From: Unio delphinus
Taxonomy: Eukaryota; Mollusca; Bivalvia; Unionida; Unionidae
DNA length: 64,000 nucleotides
NCBI GenBank assembly: GCA_029339505.1
Contig: JAQISU010000081.1
Coordinates: forward strand, 14,669,001-14,733,000
Direction: 5' to 3'
Shown one piece after another: positions 39,390 through 53,092 of this stretch (position 1 is the stretch's first letter; each line of letters begins with the position of its first letter). A model generated the notes under the pieces. That model was not told the origin of the DNA, did no database searches, and worked only from the letters and a program-made list of their open reading frames with translations. Both the position numbers and the translations under genes were made by a program.

Positions 39390-39640
39390 TTTTACATCTA
39401 ATGCCTGTTGGACACCGAAAGGAATGAATTAATCCACTTAACATTCTTACACATGCTCTGATATCTATATATGCTGATTGTAACATTTCTTTGTATCCAA
39501 GTTTCACACATTCAGGTTATATGATAGAGCTGTTCTATCAAAGGTCTTCTCAGAATGTACAATAAAATCTGCCCTTTTTCTTCGTCAGATAACATAGATC
39601 TTATCTAAATTATTGAGACCTCTCCTAAGGATTTAAAACT
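39390..39640 (-). pseudogene. Reverse transcriptase fragment
   Basis: On the minus strand a broken frame reads FIPFGVQQALDVKLLPLIFS then LFLNDMQ, like the RT block around G(V/I)(R/P)QG...LF.LFLNDL, with a preceding FDRTALSYNL-type stretch. Heavily decayed. Confidence 0.45.
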
Positions 39641-40667
39641 TGCAATGTCATTTTAAATTATTGATAAAGTCTCTTTATACAAGTGCACAGATGATTTTTT
39701 TTGTAGTTGCATTAAACCTAGTATAACGTTATGAGGTATATCGATATTTACTCTTAACATTGGCCACACACCATTATTAGATTTACTAGATAAAGCTTCA
39801 ATACAAAAATCTGCAGTCAGATTTTTAACAAAGCATATTCTTTCAACTGAGTTTCTAATAGCTTTGAGCATTTTAGTTGTTAAGCATATGTTTTGTGTGC
39901 CCCCAATATCAAACTGATCTGCACTATCTGTCAAAATCACAAGAAATCCAAGGAAAACATACTGTATAATAACATTTAAAAATTACAGTTGTCATTGTAT
40001 ACAGTATTTTGAACTAACTTTCCCACAGTCCTGATATCCATCTGAGAAATTTCCATGCAGATTAGTCATTGTCAATGACAGAAATCATCAACTGACTTGA
40101 TATAAGTATTATTGCCACTCATGGTGTACTGGGCCTCTGCAATTCCTTTATAAAAGCTGGACTTGGACCATTTTGTGTTTCTCCATATACATACAATACC
40201 ATCTACAACAAGTTTGTCATTTTACAAATATGCCATCTTCATTTCGCTCAAACATTCCTTTAAAATGGGTTTCGATTTTTCTCTCAATTGTTTCTAAATA
40301 TTAGATGACAGTTTGGTGAGCACATGATAGTTATTTGCCCTTGTTTACGTAAATGCCTTCTGTGTCCCATGCTTCTTGTCTACTTTGTCAATATATTTCT
40401 AGAATCAATTGATTTGTCCTTTTAACATATAAATTTCACAATTGCTGGCTGTGGGGAGGAAATTTGCAATGAGCCTTGGGCCCTTTACACTGAAATATTT
40501 GTTCATCAGTCTTAAAATCTTTGCAAATACCTGCATATTTTCAATATCTTCCTGATTTGTCAAGTCAGTAAGATTTTAAATTTGTCCTCTGGAATTGAGC
40601 TTCTTGTCTATCTTTTCTCTTTTTTTTTTTCTTTCAATCTTTTGTCCTGTTTAAACACAAAATTCTA
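39641..40667. other. Host DNA, no gene supported
   Basis: A 95-codon minus-strand open frame at 39653-39940 has no recognisable motif. It may be more of the RT relic. Confidence 0.35.
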
Positions 40668-40855
40668 AAGGTCAGTTTCCATTAATGTTTGGACTGGTCA
40701 GTCAGATGTCAGGATAATAATACTGGATTGGACATCATGCTACATGTCTGCAACATGCAGCTCCAGTGCTAGATATCATAATAAACTGCCACACTGCAAA
40801 CATCATAGCAAAATGACTGAAAAATTGTTAAAGCTATGCTAAAAATCCTAAACAT
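40668..40855 (+). mobile_element. 5'-truncated SINE, family 1
   Basis: Shares the body of the SINE at 44117-44438 (GGACTGGTCAGTCAGATGTC, then GACATCATGCTACATGTCTG, then ATGACTGAAAAATTGTTAAA), lacking the tRNA-like head. Confidence 0.7.
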
Positions 40856-41501
40856 TGGTAAAGAAATGAAGAAATGAGTCTAAATTTTAATTTGTTTTCT
40901 TTCAGCCCATATTTTTATACAGTGGAGTGATTTTGGTCATGGGGTTCAGTGTAGTACTGAGTTATAACCAGAATTGTATTTTAATAAGGTGCATTACATT
41001 GATGGAGAGCTGTAATTAGCAGATCACCAATTATAATACATCAAAGGTGCTGACATCAGCATAACACCTGTATGTCAATGAATTTACTTTCTTTTTAAAA
41101 TCACACACCATGAACAAATCCAGCTATTTTTACCATGGCTAATCTGTAGATTGTTTATCAAAGTTAGGAGTCTTAAACTTGAAAATGACTTACATTACCT
41201 ATAAAATATTGATATATTTGTCTTTTTGTTTTGTTTTTTCCAATGCTGATACAATGCTCCAGGACAGTACATGTATCATGAGTCAACTGTTTCTAGTAGT
41301 ACAAATGTCATGGAGTTTATGATTTCCATGTGATGTCAGTTAAAAATTGCATGGGGAGACTGAGAATCACTTTCTTGTAAAATTAACAATGGGTTTTGCT
41401 CCATTGATCTATGAGTGTAATTGTTTATTTAGTTGAGTTGTTTTTGCTTGTGATTGTTACACATGCTTATACAGAGAAGGACACAACTCAAACTACACTG
41501 A

Positions 41502-41740
41502 GGGGCCCCGAGTGGTCAAAAGCGCTGTCTGTTATGGATCACTGCCATCTCACCTCTGTCTGCGTGGATTCAAGTCTAAGATTCAGCTAATTTAGTTATG
41601 TGAGAAAGCTTGCCAGTAACTTCTCGTGGATCGGTGTTTCTTTCCGGGGATCTTTCCCGGGTTCTTCCTCCACCAATAATACTGGCCGTCATGTATAGCC
41701 TATTGTGTGCTGAAAAATAGTGTTAAACCCTAAAACAAAA
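41502..41740 (+). mobile_element. tRNA-derived SINE, family 2
   Basis: tRNA-like head with A-box region (GAGTGGTCAAAAGCGCTG) and a degenerate B box, a conserved body (CTCGTGGATCGG, TTCTTCCTCCACCA) and tail GTTAAACCCTAAAAC. A perfect 13-bp target duplication CAAACTACACTGA flanks it at 41489-41501 and 41741-41753. Confidence 0.88.
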
Positions 41741-42107
41741 CAAACTACACTGATGAACAGATTTATGTATACTATTTGTCAGTTTGATTTAAATTAAAAG
41801 TCGGCCTTCAATTTATTAACTTTATTGACATTTTAAGATATGGCATGCATTAATTAAAAAATCCATTATACAAATATTTGTGTCAAAAAATGACTATAAT
41901 TCTCTTGTATCAAAAAATGACTATAATTCCTTCCTCCAGCCCCTAACACTATTGTTACCCAAAATGATTTTCCCTCAGGGTCGATGCTTATGGACCCTAT
42001 TTCTTGCAAATTATTGAGAAATGTCTACTAATACGTTTGAGTATCCAAATATAAGGGTTTCAGGCTGACTTGTTTTCGGTGGATAATTCTTGCATTCTAT
42101 GTTGTAG

Positions 42108-42215
42108 GTACATTCCATGCCAGCAATTATGATGCTGTAATGAAAGTACGATGGGTAGCTACAGCTTGCTATTCAGTAGAAGCAGAGGTCATTGATTCAA
42201 AAAACATGAAAGTAG
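42108..42215 (+). CDS. Candidate host exon (108 bp)
   Basis: Acceptor GTTGTAG before and donor TAG|GTAAG after. One frame is open throughout with natural composition: TFHASNYDAVMKVRWVATAC followed by YSVEAEVIDSKNMKV. I do not recognise the protein. Length is divisible by three (phase 1 to phase 1). Confidence 0.5.
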
Positions 42216-42459
42216 GTAAGAATTTTTAAATAATATTTGCCACTTCACACATCCAGTTTATAACAATACTATACAATTTGGGATTTGGCATTTATAACTG
42301 CAAAATATCACAATACATGAAAGCATCTTAGGTTGTCTAAACTAGTAAATGTCAGAAACAAAAGTATTTTCCAAAGAATTTTTAGCTTAAAGTTGGATCA
42401 TTGGAGGCTATATTAAGGGTTTCAACGCATCCCATTTCTCATCATGAAGTTTCAATTTT

Positions 42460-42650
42460 TATAGCAGCCGTAGTTAAGGGATTGAACTTGTGAACAGAAG
42501 GGTGCAGCTTCAATTCCTGCAATTTGATCAGTCCTGATTGGCTACAGTGATGTGTCCTTGGGCAAGGAAGTTGACTCTACTTGCCACAGCATGTGTTATC
42601 ACCTAAAAAGTGTTGATGTGCTGTTAAATGGACATTAAAAAACATGAAAT
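42460..42650 (+). mobile_element. tRNA-like SINE, family 3
   Basis: Head with GTTAAGGGATTGAACTTGTG and a B-box-like GCTTCAATTCC, then the common SINE body phrase TGTCCTTGGGCAAGGAAGTT and tail ending GTTAAATGGACATTAAAAAA. Confidence 0.6.
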
Positions 42651-44103
42651 TTCAAACATTAATCACAGACTCACTTTTGTGATAGAAATTGGTTTTCAGA
42701 TCCTAGAGAATGCATTATAAAATGTAAGTAGGATAGAGTTTGTGGCTTCTTGTGAATTACTGTTGTTTTGATGGATTATTCATATTGAAATACTAAAATA
42801 CAAAACCTGAAAGCTGTTGTAGCAGCTTCATTTATCTCTGGTGCAACGCAAAACTTAAATTAAATTGTAATGAATCATTTGCTAAATGAAAAAATAAACA
42901 TTACATAGACAAAACTACATTGTTCTAAATGTACAGAAAGGAGGAGTTTTGATATGTCATGGGAATGTGTCAAGGCTGAGACATATGCTCTTACTCATTA
43001 TCAACTGTGGTTTTTGTATTTATTATATTTCCACTTTTTATTCACACATTTTTTCAGTTTTGTTTTAATGCATACCTTTAAAAATTGTTTTGGGCATTTT
43101 TCATTCTTTGAAATATATTGTGCATCCCTCAGAAAAATCCTCATGTGCTTAATTTGGGCTAAGCCTAGATATATAATGTATAGTTGCATCTGAATGCATT
43201 GCAAATATGGAATTTATCTTTAGCTTTAAGTTTAAAAATGTTCTTTTGGACATATGAATGTATTTTAACTGCAATCACAGGCAAGTGTATTTATTCTTCT
43301 CAAATGGATCATAAGTCTTGGACCAGTAACTGACCCCTTTTCTTAACACTTTATTTACTGAAAAGATACTCAACTGCCAAGCAAATTTCTGAACTAATTT
43401 CACAAACTGACAGTAATTAAATACATTAAATTTAATAGATGATACTCATTTATTACCAGTACTTTTTAAACTCTCCATTTATAATTTGATTTATTTCAAG
43501 AAATTATTGATGCATTCAACTTAAAAGTTAATGCATATATTTTCAAGAAATCAAACATTCCATCACTTTCTAACATGGACTTGATTTCTAATATTCATTT
43601 GAATATATTTTACAAAAAGAATTGTAAACAATATTGCAATATTGTTCTGTTATCCTCTAGATTCTACTTAACAGTCGAAAAAATATATATATCTCCATGT
43701 GTCCCAGTGATAAAAATTATCCCAACAACATTGCAACTAGATGTAATTCACCTACATTTTCATCACAATCAAAATGGCTGCTGCTCTCTCTCTAATACCT
43801 TTATGTTGCAAAATGTTTCTTAGTTTTATCCTCAAATTTACCCAGCAAATTTGATCCTCAGTAATATTAATAGATTGAAAGTCTTTCCACTTAAACTTGT
43901 GCCTTTGAAAACAAAACTTGTGCAAACCAATATTCTTAAAATCACAAACATTTAAAAAAAGTAGAGCGATAAATCATTCCCAGTATTTTCTAAATTGACT
44001 ATTATAGATATTTCAAGTTGTAAAGGTAGTTCCAGGCTGGATGTGCAGTATGGAAATTTTAGATCAGTGATAAAGAATCAAAGATTGAACACCTGTATCT
44101 AAC
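42651..44103. other. Host DNA, no gene seen
   Basis: AT-rich, no supported gene. Confidence 0.4.
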
Positions 44104-44116
44104 ACTAGATTAGCCA

Positions 44117-44438
44117 CTGCTCTGGTGACCTAGTGGTTAGAGCATCTGCCGTGGAAGCAGGAGGTCATGGGTTCGATTCCCGGCCGAGTCATACCAAAGA
44201 CTTACAAAAATGGTACTAACAGCTGCCATGCTTGGCGCTCGGCATTAAGAGGTTAGTGTTCGGACTGGTCAGCCTGGTGTCAGGATAATGTGACTGGGTG
44301 GGACATCATGCTTCATGTCTGTGGCATGATGCCCCAGTGCTAGACATCACTATAAACTGCCTCACTGCAGACATTGTAGCGATATGACTGAAAATGTTTT
44401 AAAGCTACGTTAAAAATTCTAATCAAGCAAATAAACAA
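44117..44438 (+). mobile_element. tRNA-derived SINE, family 1 (full length)
   Basis: Head with A box (ACCTAGTGGTTAGAGCATCT) and a clear B box (GGGTTCGATTCCCGG), a ~200-bp body and an A-rich tail. The 13-bp duplication ACTAGATTAGCCA/ACTAGATCAGCCA at 44104-44116 and 44439-44451 marks the ends. It is not a functional tRNA gene. Confidence 0.88.
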
Positions 44439-45514
44439 ACTAGATCAGCCATGTAAATATAAATGGGTATTTAATAATGAATCAAAACAACAATAACTTC
44501 TGCAGAATCTACCTGCTCTATCTTATAGAGACCTGTACATGCTGTACAAAGCTACTGCATAAAAAGTGTATGGTAGGGCGAACAACTGCATATGTAAAAT
44601 TCCAAGCAAATGTGTTGTTCACATGCCCGCCATTACAATAGCATCTTTTAAAAAGATTTGAACAATGGTTGGGTCAAACAACATAAGATATTTCATTTGT
44701 GTGGATTAGTTTTGGTGAAACTCATCTTCAGTATCATCTGTCTCATTGCCTGATTATTTTAATGCATCAACTAAAATGTTGGCATCCATGCTTATTAACA
44801 CAATAAGAACTGAAGAAGTTTCATTTTTGCCTGAAATGGAAGTAGGAAATGCATTTTGAGGGTAACTTCTGAACAGATCAAAATACACCTGCTTCAGAGA
44901 GAATTTTATTGAACAAAATTCCTAGTTGTGTTATAAATGCCTTTTTTTTTTTAATTGGCTATTTCGCTCGTACAGTGTTTTCTTTTCTTTATTTTCTTTT
45001 GTTTGTTTGCTTTGTAGCTTATAGAGACCTGTCATTTTTGTGTCCTGGGTGCTTTTTACTCTAAATCTCAAACTTTTCATGCTTTTGCAAAGGTTCACCT
45101 TACTGTATGCAGTTTAGACAAGTATATCTTAGACCTCAGGCCAAAGAGTCTGAAATCTGAAAACAGTATCCAGTTCTGACCACCAGCAAATTTTTGGCTC
45201 ATCTTCCCCTCCTAAGCAAATTTTTAGCAACTAAAAATAAAAGTTCATCTGTCCACAATTATGGAGTCTGACAGGAGTGGTCTTTTATATTCAGAGATTG
45301 TCATTGAATCCCATTAAGTTATTTTTTCAACTCGTACTAGGAAGCACACTTTTTGAAGCCCTTGAAAAATATGTTTTTAGTTTGTTCCGTTTTCATAATT
45401 TAGAAGTTTTTCACACAATCTATATTTCTGTCTATTTCGCAGCTTGTTCTATTGATGACTGGTCAAACTTGTTCAAGTATTATACATGTTGGCACCATTT
45501 TGGTTGCCTGACTG

Positions 45515-45568
45515 ATGGTCAGTAGTGCGCTGAAAAATGGTGTTAAACTCTACAACAACACACACAAA
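45515..45568 (+). mobile_element. SINE family 2 tail fragment
   Basis: Only the 3' end remains: GTGCGCTGAAAAATGGTGTT then AAACTCTACAACAACACAC. Confidence 0.6.
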
Positions 45569-48500
45569 CATTAAAAATGGAAAATAACTTTCTAGAATGA
45601 TTTTAATGTTTACAAAATGAAATGTTTGTTATTATTAGAATATAAAATGTGGTAACCACAATGTTTTTGACTATGGCCAAGATAATAATCTTAGCCCATT
45701 TTCATAGGAAACTTTTTGGTATATATTAGTTGTCTGCATAATTAAAAAAATGAATGATTCAGATCAATTAGAAAATGAACTTGATTTTGGACACAGTTAT
45801 GTCCAACATACAACTATCCATAGCATATAATGAAAAGGAAAAAAAAAACGTAAAAACAATGCAAATTAAATATACACAACACTGCCCTATCCCAGTATCA
45901 TAAAAGCAGCACCAGTACAAAGGAAAATATGACCTCTCTTCCTCACAACTGGACTTTGCAATTGGGTGGATTGAATATAAACAACACAACCACTGACACA
46001 GCCTGTACTAATTCCTGAGTAAACCAGTTATGGTGAATCAATATCACAAATACTATCTAATCATAATAACACTGGCACCAGCATCAAAGAGTATATGACC
46101 TTGATCCAGTTTAGTGCCATGATGCATCCATGCTAGCTTGCAGACCCATGTTTCGCCTGGTGCCGTTATTGACCAATCATTTTGTCCATTTCCATTTATG
46201 GTGCATGGTCATCAAAGTGTCATTATGGACCCTTATAGGTCCATTTCTGTTTTGGAGCCAACATACGCACATGCCAGTCCAGTGGAATTATGGAGCAATA
46301 TAAGTCTAGTGCCATTACAGATGTAGGATAGGCATCAATATGGATCCATCTTGTTCCATTCTCATTATGGAAACAGGTATGCCTGGTGCCATTACAGGCT
46401 AATGTCAGTCCATTGCTATCCTCACATGGCTCCCTCATGGCTCATCAACCCATCTATGGCAACAATCCAGTCCTGGATGACCAGAACCTGGTCTGGCTAT
46501 GTCAAACATTAATTGCTTCATATGGATTGAATGTCCTTCATTGACACAGCAGCAGATCCAAAACTTTGTTATAAAAGGCTCTTTGTTTGACCTATTATCC
46601 AAACCTACCAATCTTTATCACTTTGCCTTAAATCTTAAAAAACAAATGAACCTAGACATACTGACTTAAAAAATAAAAAGCAAACACTAGTGAAATATTG
46701 TTGCATTAAGCTCCGGATAATTGACTTGGTGGGGTGGGGGGGCCTGTTCGATTAGGATCTTGGTTTTATATTAGATTTAGTGCAGTTAGCCAGGGAATCA
46801 GACTAACTTCACAGTAGTACTTCAGGAATTTTAAACTGCACATAGTTTTTCTTGCAAAGTATCGGGGGGGGGGGGTAGAGATAGCAAGAAGTCATTGAGC
46901 TGCATAGGCATTGGCACGGAAGTTTTTGCAACTGTATTAGAGGTAAATAAAGTCTTTGTATACAAACTCTTCTCTTCAGTTGAACATAATGTTTACCGTT
47001 GTTGCATCAGTTTCAAATACCAAGCTTTTTAAATATGTTTTCCAACTTTACAATTATAGCAGTACATGATGTTTTATTTCATCCTACTGATAACTGGTCA
47101 AACTGATGGAACCAAATCATCTGCCTAAACTGAGATGGTTTTGTTAAAGTTGGCATATCTGAATATTATTGCTATCAGAAAGCTAACCATTCTTTTCATG
47201 CTGATTGCCTCACTGGTCATGTTTTGAATCAGTTGAACTGGTGGCAAATGCTGTACAGAGCAGCACACCATGTTTACCACAGCAGCTACAGTAAACTTAG
47301 AGCATGCAGAAAGACATGCTTTTTCTATCCACTTCCACTATCCATAAAAACATTATCAGAATTTAATTCAATTGCAGCCATTGTTATCCAGCCTTCTTTT
47401 AAGTGGTCATTTGGAGGATGTCCAGAAACAGTGCACCAAAGAAACTTATTAACATATCCTACCTAGATCTCTACCCTTGTTTCAGAATGGGGATCAGAAC
47501 ATAAAGGACCCCTCAAGGACACACCAAACATTTATATAGGCAGTTTACAAAAAGCAGAGACACATGTATCACCTTTCCTTCAGTTACTCAACATTCCACC
47601 CTCCCTGGAACACACAATTTTGCCTTTCTGATGATGTTCTTTTCGCATGTTTTAGTGAGGGAAAGACAGACATTTTTTCACAGAAATATCCATGGATCCT
47701 GCAAGTCATTTGATAGACCTCCAGATCATGTTATGTTCCCGTGCCACATGTCCCTCATTTTCCTGTATTCCTTTTTGCTACAGGCTTTCAAAACTAACCC
47801 ATTCATTATCAGCATTCTGCAACAGGAAATAGACTGTCTTCTGATTCAAAAGGAGCATGGTTTGTAGCATAAACTAACCAGGATTTTACTTGAGACTGTT
47901 CTTGGTGTCAAAACCCATTGGCATCCTTCAGCCTGATATAGACTTGAGGTGTCTGAATATTTTCATCTGGGCATCATGGTTTTTGACAAATATATAGTGG
48001 TCATGACTGACTTTATGACTAAAAGTTGAATATGCCATTTACTTGGCTGAATAATCCTCTATCTAGAACCTTTGACCCATCTCTCATATAAAACCTGCCT
48101 CCTAATGATTCTAGTAACAGCAGGTAGCATCAGAGAGTTTCATCATGATGATTCAGTTTCACTATGAAAGCCACATTGTTATTGCTGAGAACAGACTTTG
48201 TTGTGAGATTTTTTCATTGTTGGACTTCATAAGGAAATGGACCAGGACAAGTCCAGTAAAATGAAGATCTCATTAGTTTCCACCAATAAAAGAAGTTAAG
48301 GTCCATGTTTCAACTCGGGCTTTATTGTCTTGGATACTAATCTTCATTGGGTCTGTATATGGAGAACTAATCCAAGACCTCAAGAGTTTCTTGCCTGTAT
48401 CAGCTGATGAGGTTAGGGAAGTTGCTACTTGAAAAGGGATTGATGTCGGTGATATCTTTCTCTGAAATCTTTCATATCAGAGGGCTCAGTTTTTTAAATA

Positions 48501-49009
48501 GTGTAGTCCTTAAGTGGCAGCATAACAGGCCAACCTGCAGCTTCACAATGATGTAACTACTTGAGTTTCACTGGATCTGGAATTCTAACTGGGTATACAG
48601 AGATGTCTAGTCTGTCTTTTAGAGCTGCTTTATGCACTTTAGGAGATCAAAGTTGGGGCTTTCTCTACTGAATGTAACTCTCGCCACCTCTTGCATATTC
48701 TCCTAAGGCATGATGATCATTTTGAAGAAACCAGTTTTGAAAGTGAAATATTTTTTTTTTTATTATACTTAGCCAATCTTAATATGGTTATACCCTTCCA
48801 CCCTCCCAGTAATTACATCTTAAATTGTTGGAGCAGATGTTTCTGTTGCAGTATGAACTGATGTTTGAATGGGATTCCGTACCAAATACTTTGATCCAAG
48901 AGATCCTTCTTTTCCAATTACCACCTATTGGACTGATTACATTTACCTTTTTTGTTGCTAAAAGGGAGCTTTAGGGAGCTGGATTTGCAAAGTAGTGATG
49001 GTGCTCCTA
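45569..49009. other. Host DNA, no gene supported
   Basis: No intact gene. Around 47.2-48.1 kb there are short stretches (for example ILQQEIDCLLIQKE) that faintly recall DIRS-type reverse transcriptases; too weak to call. Confidence 0.35.
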
Positions 49010-49142
49010 AGATACTATGTTCACCTTTTAAGACAGGTGGTCTGACACTTGAACCAATAAATCTGTGTGAGAAGAACCTGATCTCTCAAGACAGGTGGTC
49101 TTTCATAGCAGTGGTCTCACAAGACTGGTTTTACTGTTACAG
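49010..49142. mobile_element. MITE C copy
   Basis: TTAAGACAGGTGGTCTGACA through ACAAGACTGGTTTTACTGTTACAG; matches 33563-33738 but the left end is degraded. Confidence 0.6.
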
Positions 49143-49254
49143 TAAACTCTGACAATCTTTAATCAGTCCAATTTTCTAACTATTTGATTTCAATAAATTT
49201 ATTTAATCTTCTTCAGATATTTGTCTCATAAATTAATTCATTGATTCCTGTTGG

Positions 49255-49390
49255 TTTTTTTTATGTAAGAATAACTACTCTTTTATTTTTATGTAAGAAT
49301 AAGTACTTTTATTTTTATGTAAGAATAACTACTCCATTATTTTTATGTAAGAAAGATGACTGTTATTGTTATGCAAGAATAACTAATCTA
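49255..49390. repeat. ~27-bp tandem repeat
   Basis: About five units of TTTTATTTTTATGTAAGAAT plus AACTACTC. Confidence 0.8.
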
Positions 49391-49944
49391 GAATGTCTTT
49401 TTGTGTAATGGTAATTAATAATTAATTAGTAATAGTAATTAGTAGTAGGTAATTAATTAGGCTATTTGTGGGATTTAGCACATTGTTTTTTATCCTAAAA
49501 TAGATATGAAATGCTTCAGCTGCCTTCACACATCTAGAGATATATAAAATTAAACCATGCATGGAAAGACCAAATAAGATAATGATTTAGAAGAATTCTT
49601 TATCATGTACTCGCAAGTGAAGATGAGAGAATATAATCATTGAAAATTTAAAAACAGATTTTAGGGATATTCCAAAACAAATAGATAAGAAAATTTCAGG
49701 TGAAGAGGCTATTTACAATTTGATTATCAAATGAGTTCAAAATTTTGAATGAAAAATTAGATGGCTTGTATTGACGGATTAATGAGTTAGAGGGAAACAT
49801 TATACAAGTTACATTATTACTTGTTACAGGAGGATAAAATAGGAGTTGAGAAAGGAACTGAAATTTATGCTATGAAAAGAATTTTGGAACTTTTGACATT
49901 TGTGTCATGGTCTGCTTTTTAAATGATTTTTAGACTGGTCATAA

Positions 49945-50055
49945 AAATTGTAGAGCCAAAAATAAGTAAAAAACAAAACTGTAGTGACAAAAATAAGTGA
50001 AAACCAAACTGTAGTGACAAAAATAAGTGAAAACCAAACCGAAGAACCAAAAAAT
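49945..50055. repeat. ~30-bp tandem repeat
   Basis: Three to four units of AAAAATAAGTGAAAACCAAA plus CTGTAGTGAC. Confidence 0.8.
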
Positions 50056-50395
50056 AATGGTACACATGTCATTTAATAACATATTTATAAGATGTTATGA
50101 GTAGTTTTTTAATTACATTTACTTGCATAAAATGAGCAAAATCGAGAACATTCAGTAACAGGCTTGTAACAGTTTTTTTTATCATGTCTGTCCTACATGT
50201 CATGTCAATCAAAGTAATTTTAAGATTTAAAGTGTGGACCACTCTAAACTTACATTTAGAATAGTTATTACGGCTTATTGTACCCATATGAACCCACGAA
50301 AAACAATCTCATTTGTTACAATTTGTTACCTGATAAGATTGTGCTTTAAGTACTTTTTGTTTTGTTTGTTTTCAGATTTGTGGCATGTTAGCTAC

Positions 50396-50598
50396 CATAT
50401 ATACTTGCTTATGAGTCCAACTGTAAACTGCATAGACCCAGATCTGCTGTTGCTAATTGAGATGGCAGATCAGAGACTGTGCAGTTTGTTAGGACAGTAG
50501 AACAAGCATGATAGATCCTGATATGTAGGTGCATTATGTTACACGAGTCAAAGATCTTTCTTGTTTGGAGATCGACTCGACTTATAAGTGAGTCTATA
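50396..50598 (+). mobile_element. MITE of the GATCTGGGTCT family (best copy)
   Basis: About 203 bp. Inverted ends TATACTTGCTTATGAGTC and TATAGACTCACTTATAAGTC. Core AGACCCAGATCTGCTG on one side, GATAGATCCTGATATG on the other. The Polinton lies at the end of another copy. Confidence 0.7.
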
Positions 50599-51131
50599 TT
50601 GTTTTCTGTACTGATGCAGTATGTTTTATTTATTTATTCTTTATTTAACCATCAAATATACGACCCTTGTAATGTTTGGTTTATTCACGCTACCATCAGA
50701 TTTATGTCACTGTTGCTATGCATTGCGTATGTAGCATGTAACTTGGTAATGTAGAAATAGTATAGAGTTCGCAGGTTCTGGTAAAGTCGCTATTGCATTA
50801 ATTTCTTTCTTCATTTTAAGTAGTAATTGACTCATTACATCTTATGTTGTGCATAGCAGTAGAGTGAAATGAACCTTCTACATGATTTTTCAAATTTTTA
50901 AGTTTGTTTTTTTTTTTAATAGCAAACTTTGAAATTTGAAAAATCAATCTAAAAACAACATCAACTGCTTATGATGACTAAAATATCTCATTCTCTAATT
51001 GGAGAAGCGAATTGCAAATTGTTTCCTGTTTAATTGACAGGACTTCTAAATTTGTGTATTTCAGATACTACTTTCATTGGTGATCTTTGAAAGAAATGAT
51101 TAATATACTGTTAAGTGTCATGTCATTTCAG
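50599..51131. other. Host DNA, no gene seen
   Basis: No supported gene. Confidence 0.4.
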
Positions 51132-51253
51132 ACCCAACAGGAAATCAATGTTGTCCAGTTTACTTCACAAAACACACTCCCACTTGCATTTAGGGCAGAA
51201 CACACAGTTACCAGTTTCTTATTTCATCGCAGATCATTTAAAGTGGATGCCAG
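51132..51253 (+). CDS. Candidate host exon (122 bp)
   Basis: Acceptor CATTTCAG and donor CCAG|GTAACA. One frame (TQQEINVVQFTSQNTLPLAF, then RAEHTVTSFLFHRRSFKVDA) is open and protein-like; a second frame is also open, which weakens the call. Protein not recognised. Confidence 0.42.
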
Positions 51254-52746
51254 GTAACAATCCACACCAATATGGGACTAATGTACAGAAGTACCTATAC
51301 AGGTTAGAGCCACTTAAAATGTGGGATACCTCCAAAATTGTTTGCACTGTTTTATCTTTCTTGAAGTGGACGTAAATGGGACCATCAACTCCAAAGTAAA
51401 GATGGAAGTTCAAAAATTGATAGTAATTTGTAATATTTCATCAACTTTGACTCTGGTATTTCATCAGGGGAAAGATTTACTTTGTCAATGAAATAGCTTG
51501 TTGTACTTTTATTACTTTTTGGCCATAGAAACTTATTTTGCATTTTATTTTTCAAATCATTTCTTATTTGCTTATTTTGTAAATTTGAAAAACAATTTTA
51601 GGTGATAAAGTATATTTAGAATTTAGTGTTTTTAATTTGATAAAAAACTAGAAGAAGAAAAAAATATTCTGTTTTTTCTAGACAAAATGAATTGCTTTAA
51701 TATCAGTGAGTGTTTTTGGAAGGCTTATTATTTATTAATTTATAAACACAAAAGAGTACCTGCACTTGTACCTGTACATAGTCCTTTCTTTGTCAAAATT
51801 GAAAACAGTTGATCACCTGTTGTCAGATCCTACCTGTACCATTATCACTGCTATTTGCTAATGCAATGTCTAACTCGTATACTGGCATTTTATATGCTTC
51901 TTTATTAATTGAATGGAATTTGAATAACTTCAGGTTATGTTATGATAACTTTGCTTAAAACACTTCTATCATAAAACACTATCATTAATCTCATGTTAAC
52001 CTGATGCTTTATGAATTTTTAGTATGAATGTAGATTGGACATAGAGTAGCCCTTGTCCATCCATCTGATAGTGTCTGGTTAAATTGTGCTGTTTTTTCAC
52101 TCTAAAGGTACATTTTTATTTCATCAACATATTTAATAATTAATCAAAATGTCTCCATCACATCCATGGACCAGGGCTTTAGAAATATGCTTGTTCATTG
52201 CCAAGGATAATCTTGGACAAGGTCAGATTTTTACAATGGACAAATAAAGAAAACTGAGAGTGATAGGTCTTGTTCTGATTCTAATGCTTTATGTTCTGCA
52301 AGTTTTATACTCTTAACATAGTTTATAATTTTTATATTAGCACATTTATTTGACATTTGTATGTACCACACTCTTCATTGTCACAACTGTCCACAGTTTC
52401 TGTCATCTACTGAACCTTTATTTCACACATGCTGTCTGTCTCAGTCAGTGATTTGCATCTTGTATTAGCGTCAAGGTCAGTCATATTTTCTCATGCAGAC
52501 ATGTGAGTATGCTATTTAATGCAAGTTGTGACAAACCGGAAATAAATATTCTAATATTTGAATCTTAATATGTGTACAAATATGAGATTTGCCAACTTTC
52601 AAATCCTAACCTATCCATAGGTAGATTGTGAGCTCCATGTGTGCTGTGAGTTCAGACTTGAAGCAGTTGGCTTGTCAAAGATTCTGTTGATGCATGTCAC
52701 TGATTTCAAGGTGACTACATGGTAATTGCAAATGATATATATTTTT
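51254..52746. other. Host DNA, no gene seen
   Basis: AT-rich, no supported gene or repeat. Confidence 0.4.
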
Positions 52747-52886
52747 TTGCAGTAATATATGACCTGTCACTCGTGCCTTGATTACCTTTTCTGGGATGGA
52801 ATTACCATTGTCTAAATGAGAAAATGTTATCCTCCCATTGGATGGATGGATCTAGACCAGAAAGAACACATGCTTAGTCTGACCCC
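52747..52886 (+). repeat. Dispersed repeat, inverted copy of 56795-56935
   Basis: Shares TAAATGAGAAAATGTTATCC, CTCCCATTGGATGG and AGAAAGAAC..GTCTGACCCCA with the reverse complement of 56795-56935. Confidence 0.7.
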
Positions 52887-53092
52887 AACATTGTAGGCCA
52901 ATCTGCATTAATCACATGTTAACATTGTAGGCCAGTCTGCATTAATCACATGTTAACATTGTAGGCCAATCTGCATTAATCACATGTTAACATTGTAGGC
53001 CAATCTGCATTAATCACATGTTAACATTGTAGGCCAATCTGCATTAATACATGTCAACATTGTAGGCCAATCTGCATTAATCACATGTTCGT
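52887..53092. repeat. 34-bp minisatellite, six copies
   Basis: Unit AACATTGTAGGCCAATCTGC plus ATTAATCACATGTT, almost identical copies, starting at the end of the dispersed repeat. Confidence 0.95.

Noticed and set aside
40915..41030. Exon-like open stretch after TTCTTTCAG
   Set aside because: The reading (PIFLYSGVILVMGFS) is short and hydrophobic, with no convincing donor site; it could be chance.
44117..44200. Possible tRNA gene
   Set aside because: A and B boxes are present, but this is the head of a SINE with a body, an A-rich tail and target duplications.
46138..46438. Overlapping frames on both strands near 46.3 kb
   Set aside because: Short, no motif, no splice context; likely random.
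47224..47880. Possible DIRS-type reverse transcriptase
   Set aside because: Only one short phrase resembles the family and no catalytic motif could be found.
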